Shown here: one piece after another, positions 23,053 to 31,778 of the stretch
Layout: each line of letters opens with the position of its first letter
Numbering within the stretch: position 1 is the first letter of the stretch
Assembly: GCA_009785525.1 (NCBI GenBank)
Contig: WQWC01000011.1
Coordinates: forward strand, 1 to 48,799
Direction of reading: 5' to 3'
Source of the DNA: Oscillospiraceae bacterium
GTDB taxonomy: Bacteria; Bacillota; Clostridia; Oscillospirales; Oscillospiraceae
DNA: 48,799 nt
Notes under the pieces: model-generated
What the model saw: the letters and a program-made list of their open reading frames with translations, nothing else
What the model was told of the DNA's origin: nothing
Databases searched by the model: none
Program-made: the position numbers and the translations under genes

Positions 23053-24657
23053 TCAGTTTACTTCCCGCGTATAGTCCGGGAATAACTTAGGCGAACGTCT
23101 GTCTGTCTCAATACCGGCTTCTTTCAGCGCTTTGGAGTAGTCATACACATGCTCCAGCGACAGCTTTTTGCCTAATTTAACTTCGGGAACTTTTTTTGCG
23201 GCCTGCTGCCCGCAAAAACGGCCGAAGACGACAAAGTCCAATACAGAGTTGCCCAGCACACGATTGCGTCCATGGATGCCGCCTGATGCTTCACCGCCAA
23301 CGAACAGATTTTTTATTTTTGGCGTGGTAGCGTCAGCGTCAATTTCCATGCCGCCGTTTTGATAGTGTATCGTGGGATAAACAAGTACAGGTATTTCACG
23401 TACATCAATACCGTAATTCTTATACATGCCGTACACGGCGGGAATACTCTTTTGAATAAAACCCTTGCCGTTTATCATGTCAATCAGCGGTGTGTCCAGC
23501 CAAGCCCCGTAACCATTTGGTGTGGGTATGCCTCTATTTCTCTGGTTACATTCGCGGATAATGGCGGAAGCGGCCACGTCTCTCGTTTCCAGCGGATGCA
23601 CGAAAGCCTCGCCATCAATATTCAATAGCATAGCGCCGATGGCCCGTACCTTCTCCGTAACCAACGCACCGAAGAGCTGAACGGGATATGCCACACCGGT
23701 CGGGTGGTATTGTATGGTATCTTGATACAAAAGATTAGCGCCCGCGCGGTAAGCCATAATCAAACCATCCGCCGTTGCCCCGTAGTGGTTCGATGTGGGG
23801 AACCCTTGGTAGTGCAGTCTTCCCGCGCCGCCTGTTGCGATAATCACGGTTTTGCCTTTGGCAATTTTATATTCGCCTGTTTCCAAGTCTTTCAGCACCG
23901 CTCCGGCAGCGTTCCCGTTTTCATCCAAAAGCAAGTCCAAGGCGGCGGTAAACTCGATTACAGGAATTTCAAGATTCCGAACCTCGTCGCGCAACACACG
24001 CATGATTTCCATGCCGGTATAGTCCTTGCTGGCAAGCAGTCTTTTGCGCGATATGCCGCCGCCGCCGGTCGTGACCATAGTGCCGTCCGGTTCTTTATCG
24101 AACAGAACGCCCATGTTATTAAGCCACTCTATACAGCCCGGACCATCCATTACCAAGCGCTTCAAGAGTTCCGGCTTTGCCGCATAGTGGCCGCCGCCGA
24201 ACGCGTCAAGATAGTGTTGCATCGGCGAGTCGTTTTCTTTGGTCGCCGCCTGAATGCCGCCCTGGGCCATCATGCTGTTGGCGTCTCCCAGGCGCAGTTT
24301 CGTGACAATCAGTACGCTGGCCCCGGCCAGATGCGCTTCAACAGCCGCCGCTGCACCTGCACCGCCACCGCCTATAATCAGCACATCCGCCTCATAGTCT
24401 ACTTTATCCAAGTTGATATCTACATCATGGATGAGGCTGTTGGAGTTCAACAGATCCGCCAGCTCCTGCGGCGCTCTTTCGCCTTTATTCGGTCCGATGC
24501 CGATAGTATCGAAAGCATGATCCTTATAATCGGGATGAAACTCTCTCAGCAGGGCGTCTTTTTCCTCTGCGGTTAGTCTTCTCGGCTCCGTTTTAAGTCT
24601 TTCGGGCCGTGTGGCTTCCACTTTTTTTATAGATTCCAGCATTTGCTCGGTCAGCAT
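23053..24657 (-). CDS. frdA: Soluble fumarate-reductase-like flavoprotein subunit
   Basis: FAD-binding domain of the succinate dehydrogenase/fumarate reductase family. The dinucleotide motif is VLIIGGGGAGAAAA at 92-105. Active-site groups are all there: HPTG, the TE...R segment, ETRD (proton-transfer Arg), HYQNGG (His) and GRNRVLGNS (Arg). The histidine that binds FAD covalently in membrane Frd/Sdh is replaced (NSMMAQGG at 127-134), so FAD should be non-covalent. There is an extension of about 88 residues before the FAD motif; in usual FrdA the motif is near residue 10. 534 residues. No membrane-anchor genes are nearby. It follows the iron-sulfur subunit by 13 bp. Aspartate oxidase-like or other 2-enoate reduction is possible, but the paired Fe-S subunit favours fumarate reduction. 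Confidence 0.88.
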   Translation of the reverse strand: MLTEQMLESIKKVEATRPERLKTEPRRLTAEEKDALLREFHPDYKDHAFDTIGIGPNKGERAPQELADLLNSNSLIHDVDINLDKVDYEADVLIIGGGGAGAAAAVEAHLAGASVLIVTKLRLGDANSMMAQGGIQAATKENDSPMQHYLDAFGGGHYAAKPELLKRLVMDGPGCIEWLNNMGVLFDKEPDGTMVTTGGGGISRKRLLASKDYTGMEIMRVLRDEVRNLEIPVIEFTAALDLLLDENGNAAGAVLKDLETGEYKIAKGKTVIIATGGAGRLHYQGFPTSNHYGATADGLIMAYRAGANLLYQDTIQYHPTGVAYPVQLFGALVTEKVRAIGAMLLNIDGEAFVHPLETRDVAASAIIRECNQRNRGIPTPNGYGAWLDTPLIDMINGKGFIQKSIPAVYGMYKNYGIDVREIPVLVYPTIHYQNGGMEIDADATTPKIKNLFVGGEASGGIHGRNRVLGNSVLDFVVFGRFCGQQAAKKVPEVKLGKKLSLEHVYDYSKALKEAGIETDRRSPKLFPDYTREVN

Positions 24658-24670
24658 AAGTCATCCCCTC

Positions 24671-25345
24671 CTACTTTTCGATGTCCCTGGCATTGTACAG
24701 CTCTTTTATTTCATCCAGCGGTTTTGCAAGTAATTCTGCCATAATAGCGTCCAGTTCGCCATTGCGCACTGAAGCGGCTTTAACTTTCATGTGTTTTGCT
24801 TCCGGTTGTATGTATTTGCCTACAAGCCTTCTGGCAAGCAAGCCGACCATCGGGTGAGAAATCCCGGCTGGGCACCTAGAGGCGCAAATACCGCAAGACA
24901 CACAGTCGAACGATTCGTTAGCGCATTTCTCCAGCTCGTTGCGTTGGGCATAGGCGATGTACTGCATGACATTCAGTTCCTTTGAGCACGCTTTTGTACA
25001 CGCATTGCACCCGATGCAGGCATATATTTCAGGATAAAGCTGCATCATTAGCTGCTCTTCCGGTTTAACCGTTTCCATATCATATACCTTCTTCACGGTA
25101 GGGAAATAGGGCAAGGTGGCCACGTACATTCCATCCTGCACCTGAGTCTGGCACGCCAGGCAAGATTGCAGCGTGTTTGAGCCCGCGACCCTGTAAATAA
25201 TTGCGCACGCCCCGCAGAACCCGTAGCGGCACCCGCAGCCGCGCAACAGTTGATATCCGGCATATTCCATGGCCGTCATAATAGTCAAATCTGCCGGCAC
25301 GGAGTATCGTTTGCCGTAAAAATAAACATTTGCCATTTCCTGCAT
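24671..25345 (-). CDS. frdB: Fumarate-reductase-like iron-sulfur subunit
   Basis: An N-terminal plant-type [2Fe-2S] domain has the set CGCRYGFCGAC then SCLAC; two ferredoxin-type sets follow, CIGCNACTKAC and CVSCGICASRCP. This is the FrdB/SdhB plan with two [4Fe-4S] centres, similar to TfrB of methanogen thiol:fumarate reductase but without TfrB's C-terminal CCG (HdrB-like) domain; HdrB is a separate gene upstream. About 224 residues from the ATG at 25345. A TTG at 25369 is also open and overlaps the FlxA stop, but AAGGATGGTG fits the ATG better. It should wire electrons from the Hdr/Flx part to FrdA. Soluble, no membrane segment. Confidence 0.85.
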   Translation of the reverse strand: MQEMANVYFYGKRYSVPADLTIMTAMEYAGYQLLRGCGCRYGFCGACAIIYRVAGSNTLQSCLACQTQVQDGMYVATLPYFPTVKKVYDMETVKPEEQLMMQLYPEIYACIGCNACTKACSKELNVMQYIAYAQRNELEKCANESFDCVSCGICASRCPAGISHPMVGLLARRLVGKYIQPEAKHMKVKAASVRNGELDAIMAELLAKPLDEIKELYNARDIEK

Positions 25346-25365
25346 TTTAATCACACCATCCTTTA

Positions 25366-26205
25366 TCAATACTCGTCCGGCAATTCGTCGATTTCATCAC
25401 ATCGGAATACCGGTCCGTCTTTGCAGACATACTTGGACCCGATGTTGCATCGTCCGCATTTGCCGATGCCGCATTTCATGCGGAGTTCCAGAGTGGTAAA
25501 TACCTGTTCTTTTTTGAATCCCATTTCCATCAGCGAGGCCAATGTAAGCTTGATCATAATCGGCGGGCCGCAGACCAGCGCCGTTTTGTCGGTGCTTATA
25601 TTCAGCTCTTTCGGATATGTTGTGACAAATCCGACATGCCCGTCCCAGCCGGACTGCTCTCTGTCTATGGTTAAGTGGACGTTAGTGTTTGGCTGCGCAC
25701 GCCAAATTTCCTCAATTTCTTTCAGGTAAACCAAGTCGTCCTTAGATCGGGCGCCGTATACAATGTCTACTGACCCGTACTTATCCCTGTTGTCAAAGAC
25801 ATATCGCACCACAGACCCAACCGGCGCGAGGCCGATACCTCCGGCGATAATCAGCAGATTCTGACCCGGCAGCACCGTATCGACCGGGAAGGCATTGCCG
25901 TATGGGCCGCGGATTGTCACCTCACTGCCCACTTCCATCGCGTGAAGATAATCGGTCAGCGTGCCGCATTGTTTGATGCTGAACAGCAGACCGTCATCAT
26001 TTGTCGGTGACGACGTGATGGAAAACATAGCCTCTCCGACTCCGGGGACGGACAACATTGCGCATTGTCCCGGCATGTGGTCAAACGGTTTTTTCCCGTC
26101 AGCGCCAGTGATTTTAAACGTTTTAACATCTGACGTTTCTGTCCTGATATCGGTGATGACGCCTATCTGCGGGATCAACAGATCCGGTGTTTTACACATC
26201 TGCAT
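25366..26205 (-). CDS. flxA: FlxA-like FAD/NAD(P)-binding electron-input subunit
   Basis: Ferredoxin-reductase-type oxidoreductase of 279 residues, like FlxA, HydG (sulfhydrogenase gamma) and dihydroorotate-dehydrogenase PyrK. An N-terminal flavin domain has FSITSSP, the NAD(P) domain has AGGIGLAPVGSVV (about 130-142) and CGPPIMIK, and a C-terminal [2Fe-2S] set CGIGKCGRCNIGSKYVC binds the cluster. It takes electrons from NADH (or NADPH) and passes them to the Fe-S chain of the Hdr complex. The start ATG overlaps the end of the preceding subunit by 14 bp. With the next three genes it makes the Flx module. Confidence 0.88.
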   Translation of the reverse strand: MQMCKTPDLLIPQIGVITDIRTETSDVKTFKITGADGKKPFDHMPGQCAMLSVPGVGEAMFSITSSPTNDDGLLFSIKQCGTLTDYLHAMEVGSEVTIRGPYGNAFPVDTVLPGQNLLIIAGGIGLAPVGSVVRYVFDNRDKYGSVDIVYGARSKDDLVYLKEIEEIWRAQPNTNVHLTIDREQSGWDGHVGFVTTYPKELNISTDKTALVCGPPIMIKLTLASLMEMGFKKEQVFTTLELRMKCGIGKCGRCNIGSKYVCKDGPVFRCDEIDELPDEY

Positions 26206-27220
26206 TCACCCCCAAACTTTTGATGACTTTTACAATATTCAGTGAAGCCGGGCATTTGTTCACGCATCTTCCGCAGCCCACACAGGAATACTCACCATCG
26301 TTCTTGTCGGGGTAGTAAACCAATTTGTGCATAAACCGCTGGCGAAACCGCTCTTTCTGTGTCTTGCGCGGGTTTCCGTGCGCCATCAGGGTAAAGTCCG
26401 AATACATGCATGAATCCCAGCAGCGGTAGCGCTTGACGCATTCTCCGGCATCGAAGTCTTTAATGTCGTAACACTGGCAAGTCGGGCAGATGAAAGTGCA
26501 CGTTCCGCAAGCGAGGCAGGTTTGATACAAAGAATCCCACTGTGGCGCGTCGAACAGTTCAATCAGCCGTTCGGCCTTGAATCGATCCAGCGGTAAGCCG
26601 GAGTTGTACGGCAATGCGTCTATCTTTTGCCGGATATCTTTTTGCTGCGCAGTTACGATATCATCTGCCGCAGATTCTAACATGCTTGAGACGATTTCCG
26701 TCAGCTTTTTGCCTTTTTCCGTTTTCGCTTCCCAGTACAAGTTGCCATCCGCCATCCAAGCTACCACGTCTCCTGCGGGATTTGCCGCATCAATGCTGAA
26801 TGGCTTGCAGAAACAGGTCGCTTGCGGTTCGGCGCAGGCCATCGAGACTATCGTGCCATGCTTTCGGCGCGCCTCGTAAAATTTGTCAACAGGGTCGGAT
26901 AAATACACTTTGTCTAAGATTTCGATTCCCTTAACATCGCAGCCTTTGACGCCGAACACTACGAATGGCGTGTCCGCGAACGGCTCCGCTTCAAGCTGGA
27001 TTTTCTTACCCGCTAAAGCAGCCGTGTAAAGTGTCTCGGACTGAGGCAGGAAGAAATCCTTCGGGGACTTGACTGTCTTCAGCGTATCCAGGTCAACATC
27101 CGCGTCCTCACTCCACGGGGCGTAATTCACGGTCCCTTTGCGAATCGGCAGATAGAGATCCGCAGATTTCGCTATCACGGCAAATAAGGCAGGCAAATTG
27201 TTCTTCGCTATTTTCAGCAC
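26192..27220 (-). CDS. FlxB-like 4Fe-4S subunit (sulfhydrogenase beta-like)
   Basis: 342 residues related to hydrogenase/sulfur-reductase beta subunits and anaerobic sulfite reductase A. The N-terminal half has the FGVKGCDVKGI segment and MACAEPQATCFC; the C-terminal half has two ferredoxin clusters, CLACGTCTFICPTC and CVGCGRCVNKCP. It transfers electrons between the FlxA flavin subunit and HdrA. GTG start behind AAAGGGGG, 5 bp after the previous stop; it overlaps flxA by 14 bp. The B/C naming follows order and size and is not certain. Confidence 0.82.
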   Translation of the reverse strand: MLKIAKNNLPALFAVIAKSADLYLPIRKGTVNYAPWSEDADVDLDTLKTVKSPKDFFLPQSETLYTAALAGKKIQLEAEPFADTPFVVFGVKGCDVKGIEILDKVYLSDPVDKFYEARRKHGTIVSMACAEPQATCFCKPFSIDAANPAGDVVAWMADGNLYWEAKTEKGKKLTEIVSSMLESAADDIVTAQQKDIRQKIDALPYNSGLPLDRFKAERLIELFDAPQWDSLYQTCLACGTCTFICPTCQCYDIKDFDAGECVKRYRCWDSCMYSDFTLMAHGNPRKTQKERFRQRFMHKLVYYPDKNDGEYSCVGCGRCVNKCPASLNIVKVIKSLGVNADV

Positions 27221-27225
27221 ATTGA

Positions 27226-28104
27226 TTACCCCCTTTCATATACGACGCTTGGGTCAGCGTCAGTATCCGCGTCATAATCTGTCAGAGGGCCGGGCGTTTC
27301 CGCGTCATCGCCGGCCTGGAACTCGCCGTATAGTTCGTTGATGTCTTTAATCATTTTCCTATTCAGCAGATGCAGGTCAATAGCCTGCGGGCATACGCGG
27401 CTGCATTCGCCGCAATCGGTACATCGTCCGGCCACATGATATGCGCGGATGATGTGGAACATCTGCTCTTCAAAACTTGTGACATTCGCCTTTTGCTCTG
27501 TATCGTACTTGCCGCTGTCAAAGACGCATTTTTTGCAGTTACACGCAGGACAAACATTGCGGCAGGCGTTGCAACGTATGCAACGGGAGAGTTGATTCTG
27601 CCAGAATCCAAACCGCTCATCCGGAGACATTTTTTCAACGTCGGAGACTTGTTCAAAACGATCTTCCTTCTCGCGGGTTTGGATGTCCTCTCCGATCAAT
27701 TCGTCAAAGACTTTATGCTCAGTTTTGGTGCAGACTTTGCAGCGTTCCAGCAATCCGATCTCCTGCATTTCATCAACCTCTGCGTTACCCTCACAGCCCA
27801 CGCCGATAATCCACGCCTTGTCGCGGGAAACTCGGTTTTCTTTCGTCAGCTGATTAAAGCTGTATGTATCGCACGGCTTCAAGAATACCAGCGTTTTGCC
27901 GTCCTGTTTATTGGCTTCCACCATATACCCGCTCAAATTAGCGGCGCAGAATCTGTCATAGACCAAGTCGTCCAATTCATGTTCGGCGGTGAAAAACGCA
28001 GGTTCCGGATTGTACGGGAAGTCGCCTTTTTTCCAGCCCAAGACACGTTGGACTGCTCCGCTCGTGAGCAATTCTTTCGCACGGATTCTCATTCGCTCTT
28101 GCAT
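27226..28104 (-). CDS. FlxC-like 4Fe-4S subunit
   Basis: 292 residues, paralogous in plan to the following gene: an N-terminal alpha/beta domain with FLKPCDTYSFNQL and IGVGCEGNAE, then two ferredoxin sets, CIRCNACRNVCPACNC and CTDCGECSRVCP, and an acidic C-terminal tail rich in Asp. The tail may be a docking segment. The ATG at 28104 overlaps the MvhD-like gene by 16 bp and has GGAGG 7 bases upstream. Same electron-transfer role as its neighbour. It is tightly packed in the operon (5 bp to the next start). Confidence 0.82.
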   Translation of the reverse strand: MQERMRIRAKELLTSGAVQRVLGWKKGDFPYNPEPAFFTAEHELDDLVYDRFCAANLSGYMVEANKQDGKTLVFLKPCDTYSFNQLTKENRVSRDKAWIIGVGCEGNAEVDEMQEIGLLERCKVCTKTEHKVFDELIGEDIQTREKEDRFEQVSDVEKMSPDERFGFWQNQLSRCIRCNACRNVCPACNCKKCVFDSGKYDTEQKANVTSFEEQMFHIIRAYHVAGRCTDCGECSRVCPQAIDLHLLNRKMIKDINELYGEFQAGDDAETPGPLTDYDADTDADPSVVYERG

Positions 28105-28532
28105 CGCAGATCCTCCAATCTCACGTTTTCGCCCAGCTCATGGATTGTTTCCACGAATTTGTTCATCGTCGCGGCAAACTTCGTGCCCTCAGCCGCTGAA
28201 ACCCACTCCAGATGAGTGCGGCCTTTTTCGATGCCGAGATAATCCAGCAACGAATACAGCAGCGTGATGCGCCGTCTGGTGTAATAGTTTCCGGTACTGT
28301 AATGGCAGTCTCCGGGATGACAGCCGCATATGATGACCCCATCTGCGCCTTTCTGGAATGCCCGCAGCGCAAACAGCGGATTCACCCGGCAGGAACACGG
28401 GACTTTTATAATCTTCACCTCCGCCGGATAGGCCAAACGGCTGGTTCCGGCCAAGTCAGCGCCCGCGTAGGAACACCAGTTACAGCAAAAGGCCACGATC
28501 AGAGGCTTAAATTCTTTATTAGCTACCGACAT
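28089..28532 (-). CDS. mvhD: MvhD/FlxD-type [2Fe-2S] linker subunit
   Basis: The delta subunit that hands electrons to HdrA in methanogen Mvh-Hdr and bacterial Flx-Hdr complexes. Conserved cysteines: FCCNWCSYAGADLAG near the N-terminus (about 15-19), PCSCRVN, and ICGCHPGDCHY; the family signature GADGVIICGCHPGDCHY is clear. About 147 residues. The frame is open to 28631 inside hdrA, but the ATG at 28532 has GGAGGTG upstream and matches family N-termini; it overlaps the hdrA stop by 10 bp. Its presence next to HdrA makes a true Flx-Hdr complex much more likely than a chance cluster. Confidence 0.9.
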   Translation of the reverse strand: MSVANKEFKPLIVAFCCNWCSYAGADLAGTSRLAYPAEVKIIKVPCSCRVNPLFALRAFQKGADGVIICGCHPGDCHYSTGNYYTRRRITLLYSLLDYLGIEKGRTHLEWVSAAEGTKFAATMNKFVETIHELGENVRLEDLRCKSE

Positions 28533-30508
28533 ATCGCATCCACCTCCGCTTGAATTTGCCTGTTTGAGAAGCCTTGCAGATCCATCGCGCCTGACGGGCA
28601 AGTCACCGCGCAAGCCCCGCAACCTTGGCAAAGCGCTTTATTCACCTGCGCCACACGCCGTACTTCTCTCACGCCATGGTCGTTAACTTCGCAATCCTCG
28701 TAGGAAATCGCGCCGTAAGGGCATACGTTTTCGCATACGGAACATCCGTTGCAGTAAAGCTCATCCGGCTTGGCGGTGCAAGGATTACTCATTAGCTTGT
28801 CTTTTACCAGCAATCCAATGACTTTCGCCGCTGCCGCCCCGGCCTGTGCGACCGTTTCAGGGATATCTTTCGGCCCCTGGCACACACCGGAGAGGAATAC
28901 ACCGGCTGTCGGACTTTCCACCGGTCGCAGTTTTGGGTGCGCTTCCGTCATAAAATTGTTTGTATCAATACTGGCTGTCAGCATAGTTGCAATACTCTTG
29001 GCCGATTCAACAGGTTCAATAGCTGTTGCCAATACGACCATATCTGTTTGCAGTTCCATCTTTTTGTTGTCCAGCATATCGACAGCCTGTATCTGAAGAT
29101 GGTCACCGTTGTCAATCACTTTGCCGACCTGGCCTTTGATATACCGCACGCCGTATTCATCTTCCGCCCTGCGGTAGAACTCGTCAAAAGCTTTACCGGG
29201 TGTGCGGACGTCGATATAAAAGATATTCACCTCAATATCAGGATATTTCTCTTTAATCAACATCGCATGTTTAGCCGTGTACATGCAGCAGATTTTTGAG
29301 CAGTAAGCCTTTCCGCGCTGTGTGACGTCACGCGAGCCTACGCATTGTATAAACGTCACGCTCTTAGGTTTGCGCTTGTCGGACAGCCGAGTCAAGGCCC
29401 CGCCTGTCGGGCCGGCCGCGTTGGTCAGCCGTTCAAATTCTAACGATGTAATTACGTCTGGGCTGCTGTCATAGCTATACTCACCAAATTTATCCAAAGA
29501 AACAGGCTCATATCCCGTTGCCATTACAACAGCGCCGTATTTGCGCTCCACGAGTTCGTCTTCTTGCTCGAAGTTGATAGCCTTCGGCGCACAGACTGTT
29601 TCGCATAATCCGCATTTGCCGGTTTTGAATTTTAGGCAAGCCTCCCGGTCGATCACCGGAACGTTCGGAACCGCCTGTGCAAACGGAGTGTAGATAGCTG
29701 GACGGGTGCAAAGTCCCTGGTCAAATTCGCTCGGCGACTTTTTAGACGGGCATTTTTCCGAACACGCGCCGCAGCCTGTGCATTTCTCAAAATCCACGCT
29801 TCTGGCCTTTTTGCGGATGGTAACGGTGAAATCCCCAACAAAGCCTTCCACTTTATCGACTTGGCTATATGTATATAGCGTGATGTTTTCATGCGCCGAC
29901 GCATCCACCATTTTTGGCGTCAGAATACATGCCGCGCAGTCCAGCGTTGGGAATGTTTTATCCAGCTGCGCCATTTTCCCGCCGATACTAGGCGTGGACT
30001 CAACAATATCAACCTCAAACCCGGCGTCGGCTATATCCAGCGCCGTTTGTATTCCGGCAATGCCGCCGCCTATTACTAAGGCGCGTTTTGTGACTGGGCT
30101 TTCATCCGGGAACAGTGGACTGTTTAATTGCACTTTCGCAATGGCTGCGCGAGTTAGCGTCAACGCTTTTTGTGTCGCCTCAGCTTTATCTTTATGTATC
30201 CAGGAACAATGTTCGCGTATATTCGCAATTTCCACCATATACGGGTTCAACCCCGCCTTTTCCGCCGCTTTACGGAATGTTGCCTCATGCATCCGTGGTG
30301 AGCAGGAACATATTACGACACCTGAAAGATTATGCTCTTTCACGGCATTTATTATCATGTTCTGTCCGGCCTCCGAACACATATACGGGTACTCGGCGGC
30401 ATGAACCACACCGGGTTCGGGTTTTGCCATTTCAACAATTTCAGCCACATCCACGGTCCCGGCTATATTGGTACCGCAATGACAGACAAAGACACCTATT
30501 CTCTGCAC
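28523..30508 (-). CDS. hdrA: Heterodisulfide-reductase-like subunit A (FAD, multiple 4Fe-4S)
   Basis: HdrA holds the FAD at which electron bifurcation occurs in methanogens. The 661-residue protein has the full layout: an N-terminal domain (VFVCHCGTNIAG; CSCSPRMHEATFRKA, about 90-105), FAD domain with GGGIAGIQTALDIADAG (about 148-164) and the inserted cysteine segment TLDCAACILTP, two internal clusters (CTGCGACSEKCP and CGLCETVC), and two C-terminal ferredoxin clusters (CNGCSVCENVCP and CQGCGACAVTCP). GTG start behind GGGAGGG. Flanked by hdrC and the MvhD-like gene. Bacterial HdrA proteins may bifurcate or simply transfer electrons; the sequence alone does not decide. Confidence 0.93.
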   Translation of the reverse strand: MQRIGVFVCHCGTNIAGTVDVAEIVEMAKPEPGVVHAAEYPYMCSEAGQNMIINAVKEHNLSGVVICSCSPRMHEATFRKAAEKAGLNPYMVEIANIREHCSWIHKDKAEATQKALTLTRAAIAKVQLNSPLFPDESPVTKRALVIGGGIAGIQTALDIADAGFEVDIVESTPSIGGKMAQLDKTFPTLDCAACILTPKMVDASAHENITLYTYSQVDKVEGFVGDFTVTIRKKARSVDFEKCTGCGACSEKCPSKKSPSEFDQGLCTRPAIYTPFAQAVPNVPVIDREACLKFKTGKCGLCETVCAPKAINFEQEDELVERKYGAVVMATGYEPVSLDKFGEYSYDSSPDVITSLEFERLTNAAGPTGGALTRLSDKRKPKSVTFIQCVGSRDVTQRGKAYCSKICCMYTAKHAMLIKEKYPDIEVNIFYIDVRTPGKAFDEFYRRAEDEYGVRYIKGQVGKVIDNGDHLQIQAVDMLDNKKMELQTDMVVLATAIEPVESAKSIATMLTASIDTNNFMTEAHPKLRPVESPTAGVFLSGVCQGPKDIPETVAQAGAAAAKVIGLLVKDKLMSNPCTAKPDELYCNGCSVCENVCPYGAISYEDCEVNDHGVREVRRVAQVNKALCQGCGACAVTCPSGAMDLQGFSNRQIQAEVDAICR

Positions 30509-30528
30509 GTTATTTCCCTCCCTTGCCC

Positions 30529-30921
30529 TTATTTCGCATATTTCCGAAATGCGCTGGCTAAAAGCTGCTGCGGCAATTCCGGGTCTAATAACTCAGGCAC
30601 ATCATCCGGCGAAAGATAATTTTCGCCCTGCTGTCTGATAACCATTAATCTTGCCGCTTCGATGATCTGCGCCGGTTTTACATCCCGCGGACAGCGTTCC
30701 ACGCAGGCGAAGCATGAAATGCATTTCCAGATAGATTTTGAACTTAACATCGCGTCAATATCGCCGCCGCGCAGATATGAGACAAACTGATGCGGCCTGA
30801 TATCCATAGAATCATAAGAAGGGCAGGAGGCGGAGCATTTTCCGCATTTCATGCATTTCCTGTCTTCCGCGCCGCTGATTGTACGTATTTGCTCTTGCTG
30901 ATAATCATTATTGCCATGCAT
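30529..30921 (-). CDS. hdrC: Heterodisulfide-reductase-like subunit C (two 4Fe-4S)
   Basis: 130-residue iron-sulfur protein that links HdrA and HdrB. Two [4Fe-4S] sets: CMKCGKCSASCP (about 23-34) and CISCFACVERCP (about 67-78), followed by helices. Soluble, with no membrane part, so it is the HdrC type and not HdrE/DsrM-linked. AAAGGAGG precedes the ATG. 13 bp after hdrB and 20 bp before hdrA. Confidence 0.9.
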   Translation of the reverse strand: MHGNNDYQQEQIRTISGAEDRKCMKCGKCSASCPSYDSMDIRPHQFVSYLRGGDIDAMLSSKSIWKCISCFACVERCPRDVKPAQIIEAARLMVIRQQGENYLSPDDVPELLDPELPQQLLASAFRKYAK

Positions 30922-30934
30922 GACGTATCCTCCT

Positions 30935-31729
30935 TTACTCCTCTTTTATTCCCAGCGCTTCCGCCAAGAACTCTGTAAAATAAACAGTTGGCAGAGTCTC
31001 GCCGGTTTTTTTGTCCATGTTATACAAACACAGCGGGCAGGCGGTTATCAACACTTCCGCGCCTTTGGATAGAGCATTGTCAGCAATTTTCCCCGCCATC
31101 TCTTCGGCCATCTCTTTTTCCTTTAATGAGATATATCCGCCGCAGCATTCGTTGCGATATGGATACACCACAGGCTCCGCACCGATGGCTTTGATGAAGT
31201 CTTCAAAAATAGTCGGGTTCTCTGGGTCATCGAATTGCATGACGCTGCTGGGACGCAACAGCATACAGCCGTAATACGCGCCAATTTTGCGTCCGGCAAG
31301 CGGGTTTTTCACTTTCGCCGCCAGATTGTCGAAACCGACTTGATCTCTCAAGACCTCCAGATAATGAAGAACGTTTGCTTCACCATTATATGTATAGGGT
31401 TCTTCTTCCTGGGCAATGTAATTGTTCACCTTTGTACGCAAGTCTTTGTCCTGGCGCATATCTTCGTTTACACGTTTCAAAACGTGATGACAAGCGGAAC
31501 ACAATGTTACTATGCTCTGCCCTTTTTCATCTGCCGCGTGCAAGGCACGGACAGCGGGCAACTTTGTGGCGATTTCATCGGTACCCATTGGATAAACCGC
31601 CCCACAGCACTGCCACGCTTCCACCTCCTCAAGAGTAAAACCCAGCGCCTGCGCACACAGACGGGCATTTTTGTCAAGTTCTTTTGCTTTTGTCTTTAAT
31701 GTACAGCCCGGATAATAGCTGTAGACCAT
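30935..31729 (-). CDS. hdrB: Heterodisulfide-reductase-like subunit B (CCG domains)
   Basis: HdrB carries two CCG domains that hold the unusual non-cubane [4Fe-4S] clusters where heterodisulfide is reduced in methanogens. The first set is C9...C41-C42-G with CSACHH later; the second has CMLLRPS, ECCGGYIS, and ACPLCLYN, all intact. 264 residues. Because a clostridium should not have CoM-S-S-CoB, the physiological disulfide (if any) is unknown; electrons might pass instead to the FrdAB-like pair. It starts with ATG behind AAGGAGG, 49 bp after the symporter gene and tightly linked to hdrC. Confidence 0.92.
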   Translation of the reverse strand: MVYSYYPGCTLKTKAKELDKNARLCAQALGFTLEEVEAWQCCGAVYPMGTDEIATKLPAVRALHAADEKGQSIVTLCSACHHVLKRVNEDMRQDKDLRTKVNNYIAQEEEPYTYNGEANVLHYLEVLRDQVGFDNLAAKVKNPLAGRKIGAYYGCMLLRPSSVMQFDDPENPTIFEDFIKAIGAEPVVYPYRNECCGGYISLKEKEMAEEMAGKIADNALSKGAEVLITACPLCLYNMDKKTGETLPTVYFTEFLAEALGIKEE

Positions 31730-31778
31730 TTGGGGACCCTCCTTCCGGCTTGGTATAATAAATTAATATGTATTTGCG

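Noticed and set aside
23704-24576. 290-codon plus-strand frame opposite frdA
   Set aside because: Antisense shadow of a gene with complete catalytic motifs.
27370-28215. 281-codon plus-strand frame opposite the Flx-like subunit
   Set aside because: Antisense shadow; crosses two real genes on the other strand.
29706-30404. 232-codon plus-strand frame opposite hdrA
   Set aside because: Antisense shadow with no start signal.
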